9,291 nucleotides of DNA. Origin: Nanoarchaeales archaeon (GTDB taxonomy: Archaea > Nanobdellota > Nanobdellia > Woesearchaeales > UBA583). Position 1 is the first letter of the stretch. Each line of letters opens with the position of its first letter. The notes under the pieces are model-generated. The model ran no database searches, was not told where the DNA came from, and saw only the letters and a program-made list of their open reading frames with translations. The translations under genes and the position numbers were made by a program. The stretch is taken from NCBI GenBank assembly GCA_013215525.1, contig JABSQY010000070.1, positions 1 to 9,291 on the forward strand. Direction: 5' to 3'. Positions 1 through 5,851 of the stretch are shown piece by piece.

Positions 1-94
1 GAGGTTTATCAGGTTTAGGAGTTGAATCACTACTACTACAAGCACCTAAAGCAACAGCACCAGCCGCAACAATTATTTTATTTATATTATTCAT
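1..94 (-). CDS. Putative lipoprotein, N-terminal part only (gene runs off the window)
   Basis: Only the first 31 codons are present; the rest lies beyond position 1. The start is the ATG at 94-92. The peptide begins MNNINKIIVAAGAVALGACS and continues SSDSTPKPDKP. This is a short basic start, a hydrophobic stretch (about residues 7-16), a lipobox L-G-A-C with the Cys at residue 19, and then a Ser/Pro/Asp-rich linker typical of a surface lipoprotein tether. The protein should therefore be exported and lipid-anchored at the Cys, with its functional domain outside the window. A TATA-like box about 25 nt upstream suggests a leaderless transcript, which supports this start. The function beyond the anchor cannot be read. 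Confidence 0.6.
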   Translation of the reverse strand, partial: MNNINKIIVAAGAVALGACSSSDSTPKPDKP

Positions 95-116
95 AATAAA
101 GGTTAAATTAACTTTG

Positions 117-131
117 TTTATAAATATTTCC
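117..131 (-). promoter_or_regulatory. TATA-like promoter of the lipoprotein gene
   Basis: On the minus strand the sequence is GGAAATATTTATAAAC, an A-rich BRE-like stretch plus TATA box. Its centre is about 27 nt before the ATG at 94, the spacing expected when transcription starts at or next to the start codon. Confidence 0.45.
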
Positions 132-205
132 TTTTGTTGCCCTTCAAAGTTACAACAAAAAAACATAAATAAGCAATATTACAAATACTGTAAGTTTTAA
201 ATACG

Positions 206-240
206 AAGAACCACAAAAATAACTCAAACATAATAAAAAT
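206..240 (-). repeat. Duplicated tRNA trailer segment, copy 2
   Basis: About 35 bp starting AAGAACCACAAAA on the plus strand, matching 459-494 with a few changes. Copy 1 lies in the 3' trailer of the intact tRNA-Leu. This copy lies at the equivalent place behind the degenerate tRNA 3' copy, so the duplicated unit covered the tRNA 3' half and about 70 bp of trailer. Nothing else coding is seen in 95-343. Confidence 0.6.
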
Positions 241-284
241 ATTAAAATTATATTTAATTTCAAGAATAATTTACTTTAAAAAAT

Positions 285-345
285 ATCAAGAAATTTACTT
301 TGTATAATTTCTAAGCCTTGATGAAAATCAAAGATTATTCATAAA
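285..345. repeat. Candidate twin-hairpin element E10 in the duplicated tRNA trailer
   Basis: First stem AGAAATT (289-295) pairs with AATTTCT (306-312). A second stem TTGAT (318-322) pairs with ATCAA (327-331). The segment interrupts the match between this trailer and the intact tRNA trailer, where the ACTTTAAAAAA tract nearly abuts the tRNA. The two-hairpin plan matches E1-E9, but the stems are weaker. Confidence 0.4.
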
Positions 346-346
346 G

Positions 347-453
347 TGTAGAGTATGGGCACAGTCACTTCACTACGTTACGTTCGGTGAAGTTTGAACA
401 TTCGTTCAAACAACTTCGAACCCTTGAACCCTAAGGAACAGATTTTGAGTCGG
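347..453 (-). pseudogene. Degenerate 3' copy of tRNA-Leu, interrupted in the T arm
   Basis: Positions 347-355 repeat the tRNA discriminator base and 3' acceptor strand. Positions about 414-453 repeat the T loop, variable arm and anticodon arm of the tRNA at 525-605, with one base change in the anticodon stem (436-445). The D arm and 5' acceptor strand are missing: after 453 the sequence turns into trailer. A double-hairpin segment (360-413) sits inside the T arm. It cannot fold as a tRNA and is a decayed duplicate lying directly downstream of the real gene. Confidence 0.75.
360..413. repeat. Twin-hairpin element E1
   Basis: Two adjacent stem-loops: CTTCAC (368-373) with GTGAAG (387-392), and TTTGAAC (393-399) with GTTCAAA (404-410). 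It lies inside the T arm of the degenerate tRNA copy, and the tRNA match resumes on both sides. Confidence 0.65.
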
Positions 454-458
454 ACACA

Positions 459-494
459 AAGAACCACAAAAGAAACTCAAACATAATATAATTA
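459..494 (-). repeat. tRNA trailer segment, copy 1
   Basis: Partner of the repeat at 206-240. On the minus strand it follows the intact tRNA after the T-rich stretch at about 515-524 (TCTTTTTTT), which is a likely terminator or trailer. Confidence 0.55.
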
Positions 495-524
495 AGAGTA
501 TCATATTTTAACTTTAAAAAAAGA

Positions 525-605
525 TGTAGAGTAAGGGGTTCGAACCCTTGAACCCTAAGGAACCGATTTTGAGTCGGTCACGTTTGACCACTTCGCTAAC
601 TCCAC
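525..605 (-). tRNA. tRNA-Leu (anticodon CAA)
   Basis: Read on the minus strand from 605 to 525. The acceptor strands GTGGAGT and ACTCTAC pair with one G-U. The D arm has a short GCG/CGT stem and a loop with the GG pair. The anticodon stem ACCGA/TCGGT holds loop CTCAAAA, giving anticodon CAA, which reads UUG. A 12-nt variable region indicates a class II tRNA. The T stem AAGGG/CCCTT holds loop TTCGAAC, followed by discriminator A. This set fits leucine. No CCA is encoded, as in many archaea. It is the only complete copy in a cluster of partial duplicates and carries no hairpin insert, so it is probably the functional gene. It should supply the UUG-reading leucine tRNA. Confidence 0.92.
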
Positions 606-630
606 ATTAGATATGTACGTTTTTTTAATA
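606..630 (-). promoter_or_regulatory. Promoter region of tRNA-Leu, repeated upstream
   Basis: The minus-strand TATTAAAAAAACG about 13-25 nt before the tRNA 5' end is a plausible TATA region. Nearly the same 24-25 nt, ending ATCTAAT or close to it, precede truncated copies B (704-726) and C (846-869). The promoter was therefore duplicated together with the tRNA 5' ends. Confidence 0.45.
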
Positions 631-703
631 GGTCACGTTTGACCCTCAGCGTGTTTCGCTGTGTTTGAAAATCTTTCATTTTCATATACTTCGCTAACTC
701 CAC
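631..703 (-). pseudogene. Truncated tRNA-Leu 5' copy B with hairpin insert
   Basis: Positions 689-703 repeat the first 15 nt of the tRNA (GTGGAGTTAGCGAAG). Positions 631-644 repeat the other half of the D arm (GGTCAAACGTGACC). They are separated by a 43-bp twin hairpin placed in the D loop. The copy ends before the anticodon loop and runs into the next promoter copy, so no tRNA can be made. Confidence 0.75.
645..687. repeat. Twin-hairpin element E2
   Basis: Stems CAGCG (647-651) with CGCTG (657-661), and TGAAAAT (666-672) with ATTTTCA (678-684). Removing 645-687 restores the uninterrupted tRNA D-loop sequence of the intact gene. Confidence 0.75.
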
Positions 704-726
704 ACTATATATACGTTTTTTTAATA

Positions 727-845
727 GGTACGTTTTACCCTCAGCGTATTTCGCTGTGTTTGAAAATCTTTTATTTTCATATCGTTGTGAACTTGTTTCA
801 CAATGTTTAAAAATCTCTGATTTTTATACGCTTCGCTAACTCCAC
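727..845 (-). pseudogene. Truncated tRNA-Leu 5' copy C with two hairpin inserts
   Basis: Positions 831-845 repeat the tRNA first 15 nt and 727-739 a slightly decayed D-arm half. Between them are two twin-hairpin elements in tandem at the same D-loop point as in copy B. Confidence 0.72.
740..830. repeat. Tandem twin-hairpin elements E3 and E4
   Basis: E3 has stems CAGCG/CGCTG (742-746, 752-756) and TGAAAAT/ATTTTCA (761-767, 773-779), and is almost the same as E2. E4 follows with TTGTGAA/TTCACAA (785-791, 797-803) and TAAAAATC/GATTTTTA (808-815, 819-826). The stem sequences differ between E3 and E4, but pairing and spacing are kept. Confidence 0.75.
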
Positions 846-869
846 ATTAGATATGTACGTTTTTTAATA

Positions 870-989
870 GGTCACGTTTGACCTATAGTAAAGTTTTACT
901 ATAATTGAAAATTTTTCATTTTCATATTTTTGTGAACTTGTTTCACAATGTTTAAAAATCTTTGATTTTTATATACTCGCTAACTCCAC
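870..989 (-). pseudogene. Truncated tRNA-Leu 5' copy D with two hairpin inserts
   Basis: Positions 976-989 repeat the tRNA 5' end with one base lost, and 870-883 repeat the D-arm half. Two twin-hairpin elements lie between. The sequence upstream (990-1010, minus GTTTATACAATTATATATCT) differs from the promoters of copies B and C and may be the original single-copy promoter flank. Between 1011 and 1110 only AT-rich spacer is visible. Confidence 0.7.
884..975. repeat. Tandem twin-hairpin elements E5 and E6
   Basis: E5 has a 9-bp stem TATAGTAAA/TTTACTATA (884-892, 895-903), then TGAAAAT/ATTTTCA (906-912, 918-924). E6 has TTGTGAA/TTCACAA (930-936, 942-948) and TAAAAATC/GATTTTTA (953-960, 964-971), almost the same as E4. 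Confidence 0.75.
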
Positions 990-1105
990 ATTAGATATAT
1001 AATTGTATAAACAACTAATAAATAAAATAACCTAATAATGCTTTTTAAATATATTGTATAATTATAAGTTAAAATAAGTAAATAATACTTCTTAAAGTAG
1101 ATAAT

Positions 1106-1159
1106 AGAATAAAAAAAGAAATTCGTAAGAATTTCTATAAATAATTTGTGCTTGACAAC
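1106..1159 (-). terminator. 3' UTR hairpin/terminator of the S-layer gene
   Basis: About 67 nt past the stop, stem AGAAATTC pairs with GAATTTCT around a TTAC loop (1117-1136). It is followed on the minus strand by a run of T (TTTTTTATTC), which looks like an intrinsic-type terminator. Between the stop and the hairpin lies GTTGTCAAG (1151-1159), which recurs in the 3' UTR of the other S-layer copies. Confidence 0.6.
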
Positions 1160-1202
1160 TCTTATAATAAAATAAATAAAAAATAATTATAAATAATTAA
1201 TT

Positions 1203-3974
1203 TTATTGAACATCAACTGATGAACCAGATAAACCACCTGAATTTAATTTATTAGCAGCAGCAACAGTACCTGCAGCATCCCAACCATAAACTAAAACTG
1301 AATTTGAGTTACTAAAGTATCTAACAACAGCTTCCCCTTCCTCTAATCCTGAAGCCTCTCCAAAAGATGGGAAAGGAACTCCAAGTAATTTAGCAGCAAC
1401 CATATTAGCAGCTGGACCACCGATAACAACCATATCAGACATACCAGTAACATCACTAGCCATAACTGGCGCAGTAATATCAAAAGATACAGCCATAGTA
1501 CTCACAGTCTCAGTAGTTACAGTATAACCATCATCCTCTAATTGTTTAACTTTAGCATCAGCTGATGCTTTATCAACAGTGTACGTTGAAACTTGTGGAG
1601 CAGCACCACCAAAATTAATATCAACTAAACCTTGAACTTCTTTATTTGGAACTTCAATTTTAATTGAACTAAAATCATCTGTGTCAACAGTAACTCTAGT
1701 TCCATAATGATCAATACTAATCTCAAAGTCTGAATCTTCAACTACATCAGTAGACATAATAAAATTATTAACCAGAGAACTTAATTTAATATGAATAGCA
1801 TCAGTATCAAAATCAGACGCATCACGTGCAAAAGAAATTTCAAATTTATTATCTTCATAACCATCAGCAGTATCATCCATCTCAATATCACTATGATATT
1901 TAAAAATTAAATTTCTCGAAGTATCTGCAGTTGACATCAAAGAAGGATGTTCAACATTAGTAAAGTCCATAATTAATTCATTCTCCAGATATAATTCTGA
2001 AAGTCCTAAATTAAGAGTTGTAATATTAAATGAATTATTATAACCTGAAAGTGGATTACCTTGTGATAAATCTAATGTACCAACTAATTTAGCCATATCA
2101 ACATTTGACTCAGTACTACTAGCGAATAAATCTTTAAAGTCAGCTTCAAAATCCACTTTATCAATTCCCCCAATTTCATATAAAAAAAAGTCGTCATCTT
2201 TTACACGCGAGAAAAACATATTACTCTGAACATCTGAATCATCTACAGATAAAGAGAATTTTGCTAAACTATTAGTAGATAAAGCTAAATTTGCACCATT
2301 TTGCAAAGCTGTAGCAGCTTGTGCTACCCCAGCAGTTCCAGACTCACCTGTCACTTTAACTAACTTAGCAGCGTCAGCATTATTATTTATTGCATTAGAA
2401 ATTTGTAAATTTGTAACAGTCCCTACAGTGTGCGCATTTACAACAATAGCAGTCCCTGTAACTACAACACTATCAACACCATTAGTAGTACTTGTATTAG
2501 CAATAATTTCTAATGTTATAGAATTTCCGCCTGTTCCCTTTAAGTTAGCAGTTACATTTAAATTAGTTGTAAAAGTTCTTGCTGCTACAACTCCAGTAGT
2601 AGCCACAGTCCCAGTATTAGTGATCCCTGTACTATATCCATCATCAAATTTAATTGTATCAAAAGATAAATCTGAACCCTTATGATAAATTCTCTTTTTA
2701 TCTGATCCCAAATATAATTGACCCGTAGAAGTATCATCAGTAGTTAATTTAAACTCACTAGGTACTGAATTTCCATCATGAATATTTCCTGAAAACTTAA
2801 TCTCATCTTTACCAGATCTAATATTAAACTCAGAATATTCAACATTATTTAAACCATTATATGTTAACATAAATGAATCAAATAACGGATCAATTAATGA
2901 ATCACCATCTTTTAATGAAGTAAACTCATCAACTTTATAAGTAATTGTTAAAGTATCAAAAGTATTAGGAATACTATCAAAAGTTGCAGTAACATCATAA
3001 TCAGGATAAATATCTGTAAAATCCTCGTCATTAATCTCTACTTTCCCTGGTTCAAAATTAATTTTTTGACCACCAACAACTAAAGAAGCATATCCCTTAA
3101 TTGAATCTCTAGAAGAAGGAACCAAATCTGTAACTGCAATAGTAACCCCAGATACATCTTCAACATCCCCTTGATCAATTGATACAGTTTCACCATTTAC
3201 AGTTAATAAAACTTCCTCCTTACTACTAGATGAACTAACAGATTGAATCATAATTTCATATGAAACTCCATCAACTGAAACAGTAGTACTTTCCCCCTCA
3301 CCTAATGAAATTTTATTACTTCCACCAACTAATTCCAACTGAGTATCACTTAATGAAATTACAGTAAATTCATTACCCATAATCATCATAGACTCACCAA
3401 CTAAATCTTCCCAGGTCGTATCAGTAGTACCAGCATCTGTAATCATATCACTAAAATCAATAACATATTCAGCGTATGCTGCGTCACCATCATAAACTAA
3501 TCCATGTCTTGCAACAGTTTCATCTAAATCATCAAAAATATCATATTCTAATCTTCCATTTTTTAAAGTCAAAGTTTGTGTATATTTATCTCCATCTAAC
3601 TCTTCATCATCTAAAAGAATATTTGTACTATCGTCTAAATCCTCAGCAACATCTTCTAATTTTTCACCAAAATTTAATGTTTCTTTAGAATCAATTGCAC
3701 TCATAATAGCCCCACTTCCAGATGCAGCCATCTTTGCAGTAATCTTTACTTTTTCCCCACCCATCAAATCAGATTTTAAATCTGAAATTACAGAAGTAGC
3801 AGCAGCAGCATCAGAGTTTCCACCGATTACAACTTGCCCATCAAACTCACCTGAACTCACAAAGTTTTGTGGGTAATCAGATAAACTTGCACCAAACACA
3901 GAACTACTAACCATTAAGGCAGTTGCCGCAACAGCAGTAATTCTTCTCGTAGCTTTTTTAAATTTATTTTCCAT
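1203..3974 (-). CDS. S-layer protein (Methanococcus-type N- and C-terminal S-layer domains)
   Basis: This 923-aa protein should be secreted and form the cell-surface S-layer lattice. A basic N-terminus (MENKFKKATRR) and hydrophobic core, with likely cleavage near VFG-A-S (residues 26-30), form a signal peptide. The mature start (SLSDYPQNF, then VVIGGNSDAAAATSVISDL at 48-66) matches the N-terminal S-layer family domain. The C-terminus pairs with it: DMVVIGGPAANMVAAKLLG (847-865), then EGEAVVRYF and LVYGWDAAGTVAAANKL (879-910). Most of the protein is very acidic. Residues about 450-563 are not: they form a Gly/Thr/Ala/Val-rich insert resembling phage or bacterial structural domains. No C-terminal membrane anchor is seen. 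The start follows from the signal peptide; no ribosome site is evident. A paralogue starts at the right edge of the window. The family call is firm; lattice role is by homology. Confidence 0.9.
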   Translation of the reverse strand: MENKFKKATRRITAVAATALMVSSSVFGASLSDYPQNFVSSGEFDGQVVIGGNSDAAAATSVISDLKSDLMGGEKVKITAKMAASGSGAIMSAIDSKETLNFGEKLEDVAEDLDDSTNILLDDEELDGDKYTQTLTLKNGRLEYDIFDDLDETVARHGLVYDGDAAYAEYVIDFSDMITDAGTTDTTWEDLVGESMMIMGNEFTVISLSDTQLELVGGSNKISLGEGESTTVSVDGVSYEIMIQSVSSSSSKEEVLLTVNGETVSIDQGDVEDVSGVTIAVTDLVPSSRDSIKGYASLVVGGQKINFEPGKVEINDEDFTDIYPDYDVTATFDSIPNTFDTLTITYKVDEFTSLKDGDSLIDPLFDSFMLTYNGLNNVEYSEFNIRSGKDEIKFSGNIHDGNSVPSEFKLTTDDTSTGQLYLGSDKKRIYHKGSDLSFDTIKFDDGYSTGITNTGTVATTGVVAARTFTTNLNVTANLKGTGGNSITLEIIANTSTTNGVDSVVVTGTAIVVNAHTVGTVTNLQISNAINNNADAAKLVKVTGESGTAGVAQAATALQNGANLALSTNSLAKFSLSVDDSDVQSNMFFSRVKDDDFFLYEIGGIDKVDFEADFKDLFASSTESNVDMAKLVGTLDLSQGNPLSGYNNSFNITTLNLGLSELYLENELIMDFTNVEHPSLMSTADTSRNLIFKYHSDIEMDDTADGYEDNKFEISFARDASDFDTDAIHIKLSSLVNNFIMSTDVVEDSDFEISIDHYGTRVTVDTDDFSSIKIEVPNKEVQGLVDINFGGAAPQVSTYTVDKASADAKVKQLEDDGYTVTTETVSTMAVSFDITAPVMASDVTGMSDMVVIGGPAANMVAAKLLGVPFPSFGEASGLEEGEAVVRYFSNSNSVLVYGWDAAGTVAAANKLNSGGLSGSSVDVQ
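2286..2627 (-). other. Phage/bacterial surface-like insert domain within the S-layer protein
   Basis: Residues about 450-563 contain GTGGNSITLEI (480-490), VVVTGTAIVV (503-512), a segment with LQISNAIN and DAAKLVKVT (523-542), then SGTAGV and AATALQNGA (545-561). This order resembles, from memory, a small beta-rich domain common in phage tail or decoration proteins and large bacterial surface proteins. It has only about four acidic residues in 114, against many in the flanks. Flanks (FDDGYS before, LAKFSLSVDDS after) read as continuous S-layer sequence. Confidence 0.5.
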
Positions 3975-3987
3975 TTTTATTTTTTAT

Positions 3988-4012
3988 ATGGTAATTAAAC
4001 CATTAATTAATG
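3988..4012. promoter_or_regulatory. Palindromes before the S-layer start
   Basis: A perfect 12-bp palindrome CATTAATTAATG (4001-4012) and an overlapping short inverted repeat ATGGT/ACCAT (3988-3992, 3999-4003) lie 14-38 bp before the ATG. A TATA-like stretch TTAATATATGAAAC at about 4107-4119 could give a roughly 100-nt leader in which these would fold. The rest of 3975-4225 shows only AT-rich sequence. The regulatory role is a guess. Confidence 0.25.
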
Positions 4013-4225
4013 TTCAACATTAAGTCAAACTTTACTTACAACAGATAAAATAAAAGACAAATCTAACATAAGCATTCACAAGCACACACAAATTGCTAAA
4101 CCAAGGTTTCATATATTAAGTAAATTAAAGAAATAGATTACAAATTGAAACTCAACTAAATGTAGTATCAAATTAACATAAATACAACTATATGTAGTAG
4201 GAAAATATAAAAAAATAATATAATT

Positions 4226-4265
4226 ACAAGAAATTTAAAAGATAAGTAAGAAATAAGTATAAGTA
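4226..4265 (-). terminator. T-rich terminator-like tract, copy a
   Basis: On the minus strand this is a pyrimidine-rich stretch (CTTATACTTATTTCTTACTT followed by more T) directly after the toxin stop. The same tract occurs after the toxin at 7287 and in the 3' UTRs at 5661-5700, 7891-7930 and 8937-8968. T-rich tracts terminate archaeal transcription. Confidence 0.5.
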
Positions 4266-4585
4266 TTAAAAGTCACGTCTTGAATCAAGAACTCGTAAAA
4301 TTTTAACATTCACATCATCAAATTCATAATACTATATGAAATTTTAATTTCATATCGGCTTAAAAATTTTCAATTTTTTGAGATATGATAATGTTTATTA
4401 AATACTAACCTTCTTGAAAATTCATCAATTTCAATCCCTAAAGAATCAAATAGTTTTAATTTATCAATATCAGATTTTAAATTAAGAATAAAAGTTTCAC
4501 CAGATCCAGAAAGTTGTAAATTAAAATAAGTTTTTATACTATCCATATCCAAATAAGCTTGTTTATGATAAGTTAAAGTTTTCAT
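4266..4585 (-). pseudogene. ParE/RelE-family toxin, disrupted by a 50-bp hairpin insertion
   Basis: The reading frame opens with MKTLTYHKQAYLDMDSIKTY and runs for 68 codons to HYHI, where foreign sequence brings an early stop (71-aa product). Beyond the insert (4332-4381) the original frame resumes as YYEFDDVNVKILRVLDSRRDF-stop (21 residues) at 4266-4331. Removing exactly 50 bp gives an 89-aa ParE-like toxin ending in LRVLDSRRDF, identical to the end of the intact 90-aa sibling at 7287-7559. The ATG overlaps the antitoxin stop by ATGA. ParE/RelE toxins poison gyrase or cleave mRNA on the ribosome; the truncated form lacks the C-terminal strand of the fold and is probably inactive. The antitoxin next to it is intact. 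Confidence 0.85.
4332..4381. repeat. Twin-hairpin element E7 inserted in the toxin gene
   Basis: Stems ATATGAAAT (4334-4342) with ATTTCATAT (4347-4355), and AAAAATT (4362-4368) with AATTTTT (4372-4378). The spacer ATCGGCTTA resembles that of E9 (ACGGCTTAG). It interrupts the ParE toxin between codons for HYHI and YYEF. No clear target duplication is visible. Confidence 0.8.
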
Positions 4586-4740
4586 TTACTAAGTAATTTA
4601 GAATAAGTTTCTTCCTCAGATAAAAAATCACCATCTAAAGCCATTTCTCTAGCTTTTGAAATAATTAATAAATCTTTAACTTTTTGAGAATGTTCCTCTA
4701 ATTCATTAATTGATAAATCGTGAATGTTTACTGTTTCCAT
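4582..4740 (-). CDS. Small antitoxin of the ParE module (copy 1)
   Basis: A 52-aa protein starting METVNIHDLSINELEEHSQ and rich in Lys/Glu, predicted helical. It lies before a ParE-type toxin with a 4-bp ATGA overlap, the classic antitoxin-toxin order. An ATG farther upstream in frame would add a Cys/hydrophobic stretch translated from the intergenic A/C-rich repeat. I reject it, because a TATA box lies 20-30 nt before the ATG at 4740 and the sibling antitoxin starts at the same Met. The first 19 residues equal those of the antitoxin at 7556-7711; the C-terminal, toxin-binding half differs. No known antitoxin family is recognised. It should bind its toxin and may repress its own promoter. Its toxin is disrupted, so it is an orphan. 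Confidence 0.75.
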   Translation of the reverse strand: METVNIHDLSINELEEHSQKVKDLLIISKAREMALDGDFLSEEETYSKLLSK

Positions 4741-4758
4741 AATATAAATAATAAGAAC

Positions 4759-4770
4759 TAATATATAAAC
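4759..4770 (-). promoter_or_regulatory. TATA box of antitoxin copy 1
   Basis: Minus-strand GTTTATATATTA, centred about 25 nt before the ATG at 4740, so the transcript is probably leaderless. It lacks the upstream GTTACAAAA of the other cassettes. Confidence 0.5.
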
Positions 4771-4780
4771 ATTATTAAAA

Positions 4781-4901
4781 ACTAAACAAAGCAACACAGC
4801 CAGAACAACAAACGTAGCAAAATTACAAGAAACATATTTAAAGAAAATAGAACAGCAACACAGCCAGAACAAACCACAAATATAGTAAAATTACAAGAAA
4901 T
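4781..4901. repeat. A/C-rich intergenic repeat block I (two tandem units)
   Basis: Two units, each starting with a form of AGCAACACAGCCAGAACAA and running to ATTACAAGAAA (about 4785-4832 and 4851-4900), joined by CATATTTAAAGAAAAT. The same units form the blocks at 5603-5670, 6955-7250, 7751-7895 and 8797-8937. The plus strand is almost free of G and T-poor; open frames across it are compositional artefacts. Confidence 0.7.
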
Positions 4902-4906
4902 AAAAA

Positions 4907-5248
4907 TTAATATTTGAAAACTTTGTCATATTTTTTATGATCAAACCATTCAAGAAAAATTGAAAAAACTTCAATATTATCATTTTCTATAGTGTAAATT
5001 AATCGATAAGCTTTAGGTAAATCATATTTCCAAATTGATTTTGCATCAAAATCTACTAAGTATTTTTTTGGAATTCTATCTTTTGGAATAGCTAATCCAC
5101 AAAAAGCATCATGTTTTAAATCTTCAATAGCACGAGTAATCCATTTATATAAATTTTTTTCATCAAAATTTCCAAATTCTAGTTTTTTATAAGTATTATA
5201 AAGAGTTCTATTATGAAAAATCACTCTAGAATTCAGTTTTTTTATCAT
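4907..5248 (-). CDS. RelE-like toxin, archaeal family
   Basis: A 113-aa basic protein. The C-terminal half carries the RelE/ParE-fold signature as seen in archaeal toxins: KYDLPKAYRLIYTIEND (74-90), then IEVFSIFLEWFDHKKYDKVF (92-111). The ending EWFDHKxYxKxFxY is typical of the archaeal group. A central Pro/Lys segment (AIPKDRIPKKY, 53-63) precedes it. Members of this fold usually cleave ribosome-bound mRNA, but the exact activity is not proven for this branch. The start ATG directly follows the stop of the upstream gene (TAA-ATG with no spacing), so translation is probably coupled. The gene is intact and of normal length. Downstream is repeat block I, with no obvious hairpin terminator. Confidence 0.75.
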   Translation of the reverse strand: MIKKLNSRVIFHNRTLYNTYKKLEFGNFDEKNLYKWITRAIEDLKHDAFCGLAIPKDRIPKKYLVDFDAKSIWKYDLPKAYRLIYTIENDNIEVFSIFLEWFDHKKYDKVFKY

Positions 5249-5533
5249 TTAAACTTCAACTCCATTTTCGACCATTTTTTTATTAAATTCGTAACCAATC
5301 CAAACTAATTTTTTTTCTTTATCAAAAGCAATCTTATGTGAATATTCCAAATAATCCAAAATAACTTTGTAAGTTTGATACTTCATTTTTTTAGGTAAAT
5401 TCTGCCATAAAGATTTAAGTTTATATTTTGCAGAATTAGATTCAATAAAATTTTCCACCATTAAAATAGTATCTAATTGAGGATAAGAAAATAGATTTTC
5501 AAAATTATTAGACATATTAATATTTAAGTTCAT
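5249..5533 (-). CDS. Winged-helix-like antitoxin of the RelE-like module
   Basis: A 94-aa protein. Residues about 36-80 (KYKLKSLWQNLPKKMKYQTY, then a helix VILDYLEYSHKI and a beta hairpin AFDKEKKLVWIGY) look like a small winged-helix DNA-binding domain. This matches, from memory, the pattern of proteins that precede archaeal RelE-like toxins. It lies first in a two-gene operon with the toxin directly joined. The start at 5533 is preferred over Met7 because a TATA-like stretch lies about 27 nt upstream. A perfect inverted repeat abuts the start codon and could be its own operator. Assignment as antitoxin rests mainly on gene order and the wing-like domain. Confidence 0.65.
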   Translation of the reverse strand: MNLNINMSNNFENLFSYPQLDTILMVENFIESNSAKYKLKSLWQNLPKKMKYQTYKVILDYLEYSHKIAFDKEKKLVWIGYEFNKKMVENGVEV

Positions 5534-5555
5534 AGTTATACTAATAAGTATAACT
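5534..5555. promoter_or_regulatory. Perfect inverted repeat at the antitoxin start: candidate operator
   Basis: Arms AGTTATAC (5534-5541) and GTATAACT (5548-5555) around TAATAA, directly before the ATG at 5533. With a TATA-like CTTTAAAAAG at about 5556-5566, the repeat would cover the transcription start, where a bound antitoxin would block RNA polymerase. Confidence 0.55.
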
Positions 5556-5726
5556 TTTTAAAGTTTTCTAATTATATAATCAAATACATTACAACAAGCA
5601 CAACAAAACAAAGCAACACAGCCAGAGCAAACACACAGAAAAAACAACAAACATAGCAAAACTACAAGAAAGAAAAAGATAAGTAAGAAATAAGTATAAG
5701 TAATAGTATTATATGTATGAATTTGT

Positions 5727-5801
5727 GTTGGTCAAGATATCATCAAAAATTGTAATCGCAAAGATTACAATTTCTTAAAATTTTCTGTAGAGCTTGACAA
5801 C
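5727..5801 (-). terminator. S-layer-type 3' UTR hairpin in R1
   Basis: A perfect 11-bp stem AAATTGTAATC/GATTACAATTT (5747-5757, 5763-5773) lies inside an outer pairing GTCAAG/CTTGAC (5731-5736, 5793-5798). The same structure occurs at 7957-8031 and 8992-9066. Confidence 0.6.
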
Positions 5802-5851
5802 TTACTACAAATTAAAAAAAAGTTTGTTTGATTAAATTTATTAAAATAAAT

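Noticed and set aside
606..989. Integrase attachment site duplication at the tRNA
   Set aside because: Integration normally leaves one 3' or 5' tRNA fragment at the far end of an element with an integrase gene. Here several 5' relics lie in tandem beside the gene and no integrase is in the window, so local duplication explains it better.
2428..2685. Plus-strand open frame of 85 codons inside the S-layer gene
   Set aside because: It lies fully opposite the acidic S-layer frame and reads as a low-complexity Val/Thr/Leu string, a mirror of the Val/Thr-rich insert. There is no promoter and no family resemblance.
3476..3688. Plus-strand open frame of 70 codons rich in His/Leu
   Set aside because: An artefact of Asp/Glu-rich codons on the other strand of the S-layer gene.
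4741..4872. Longer N-terminus for antitoxin copy 1 and likewise for the frames to 7771, 8688 and 8812
   Set aside because: The extensions cross TATA boxes, repeat units or the partner gene, and the siblings agree on the shorter starts.
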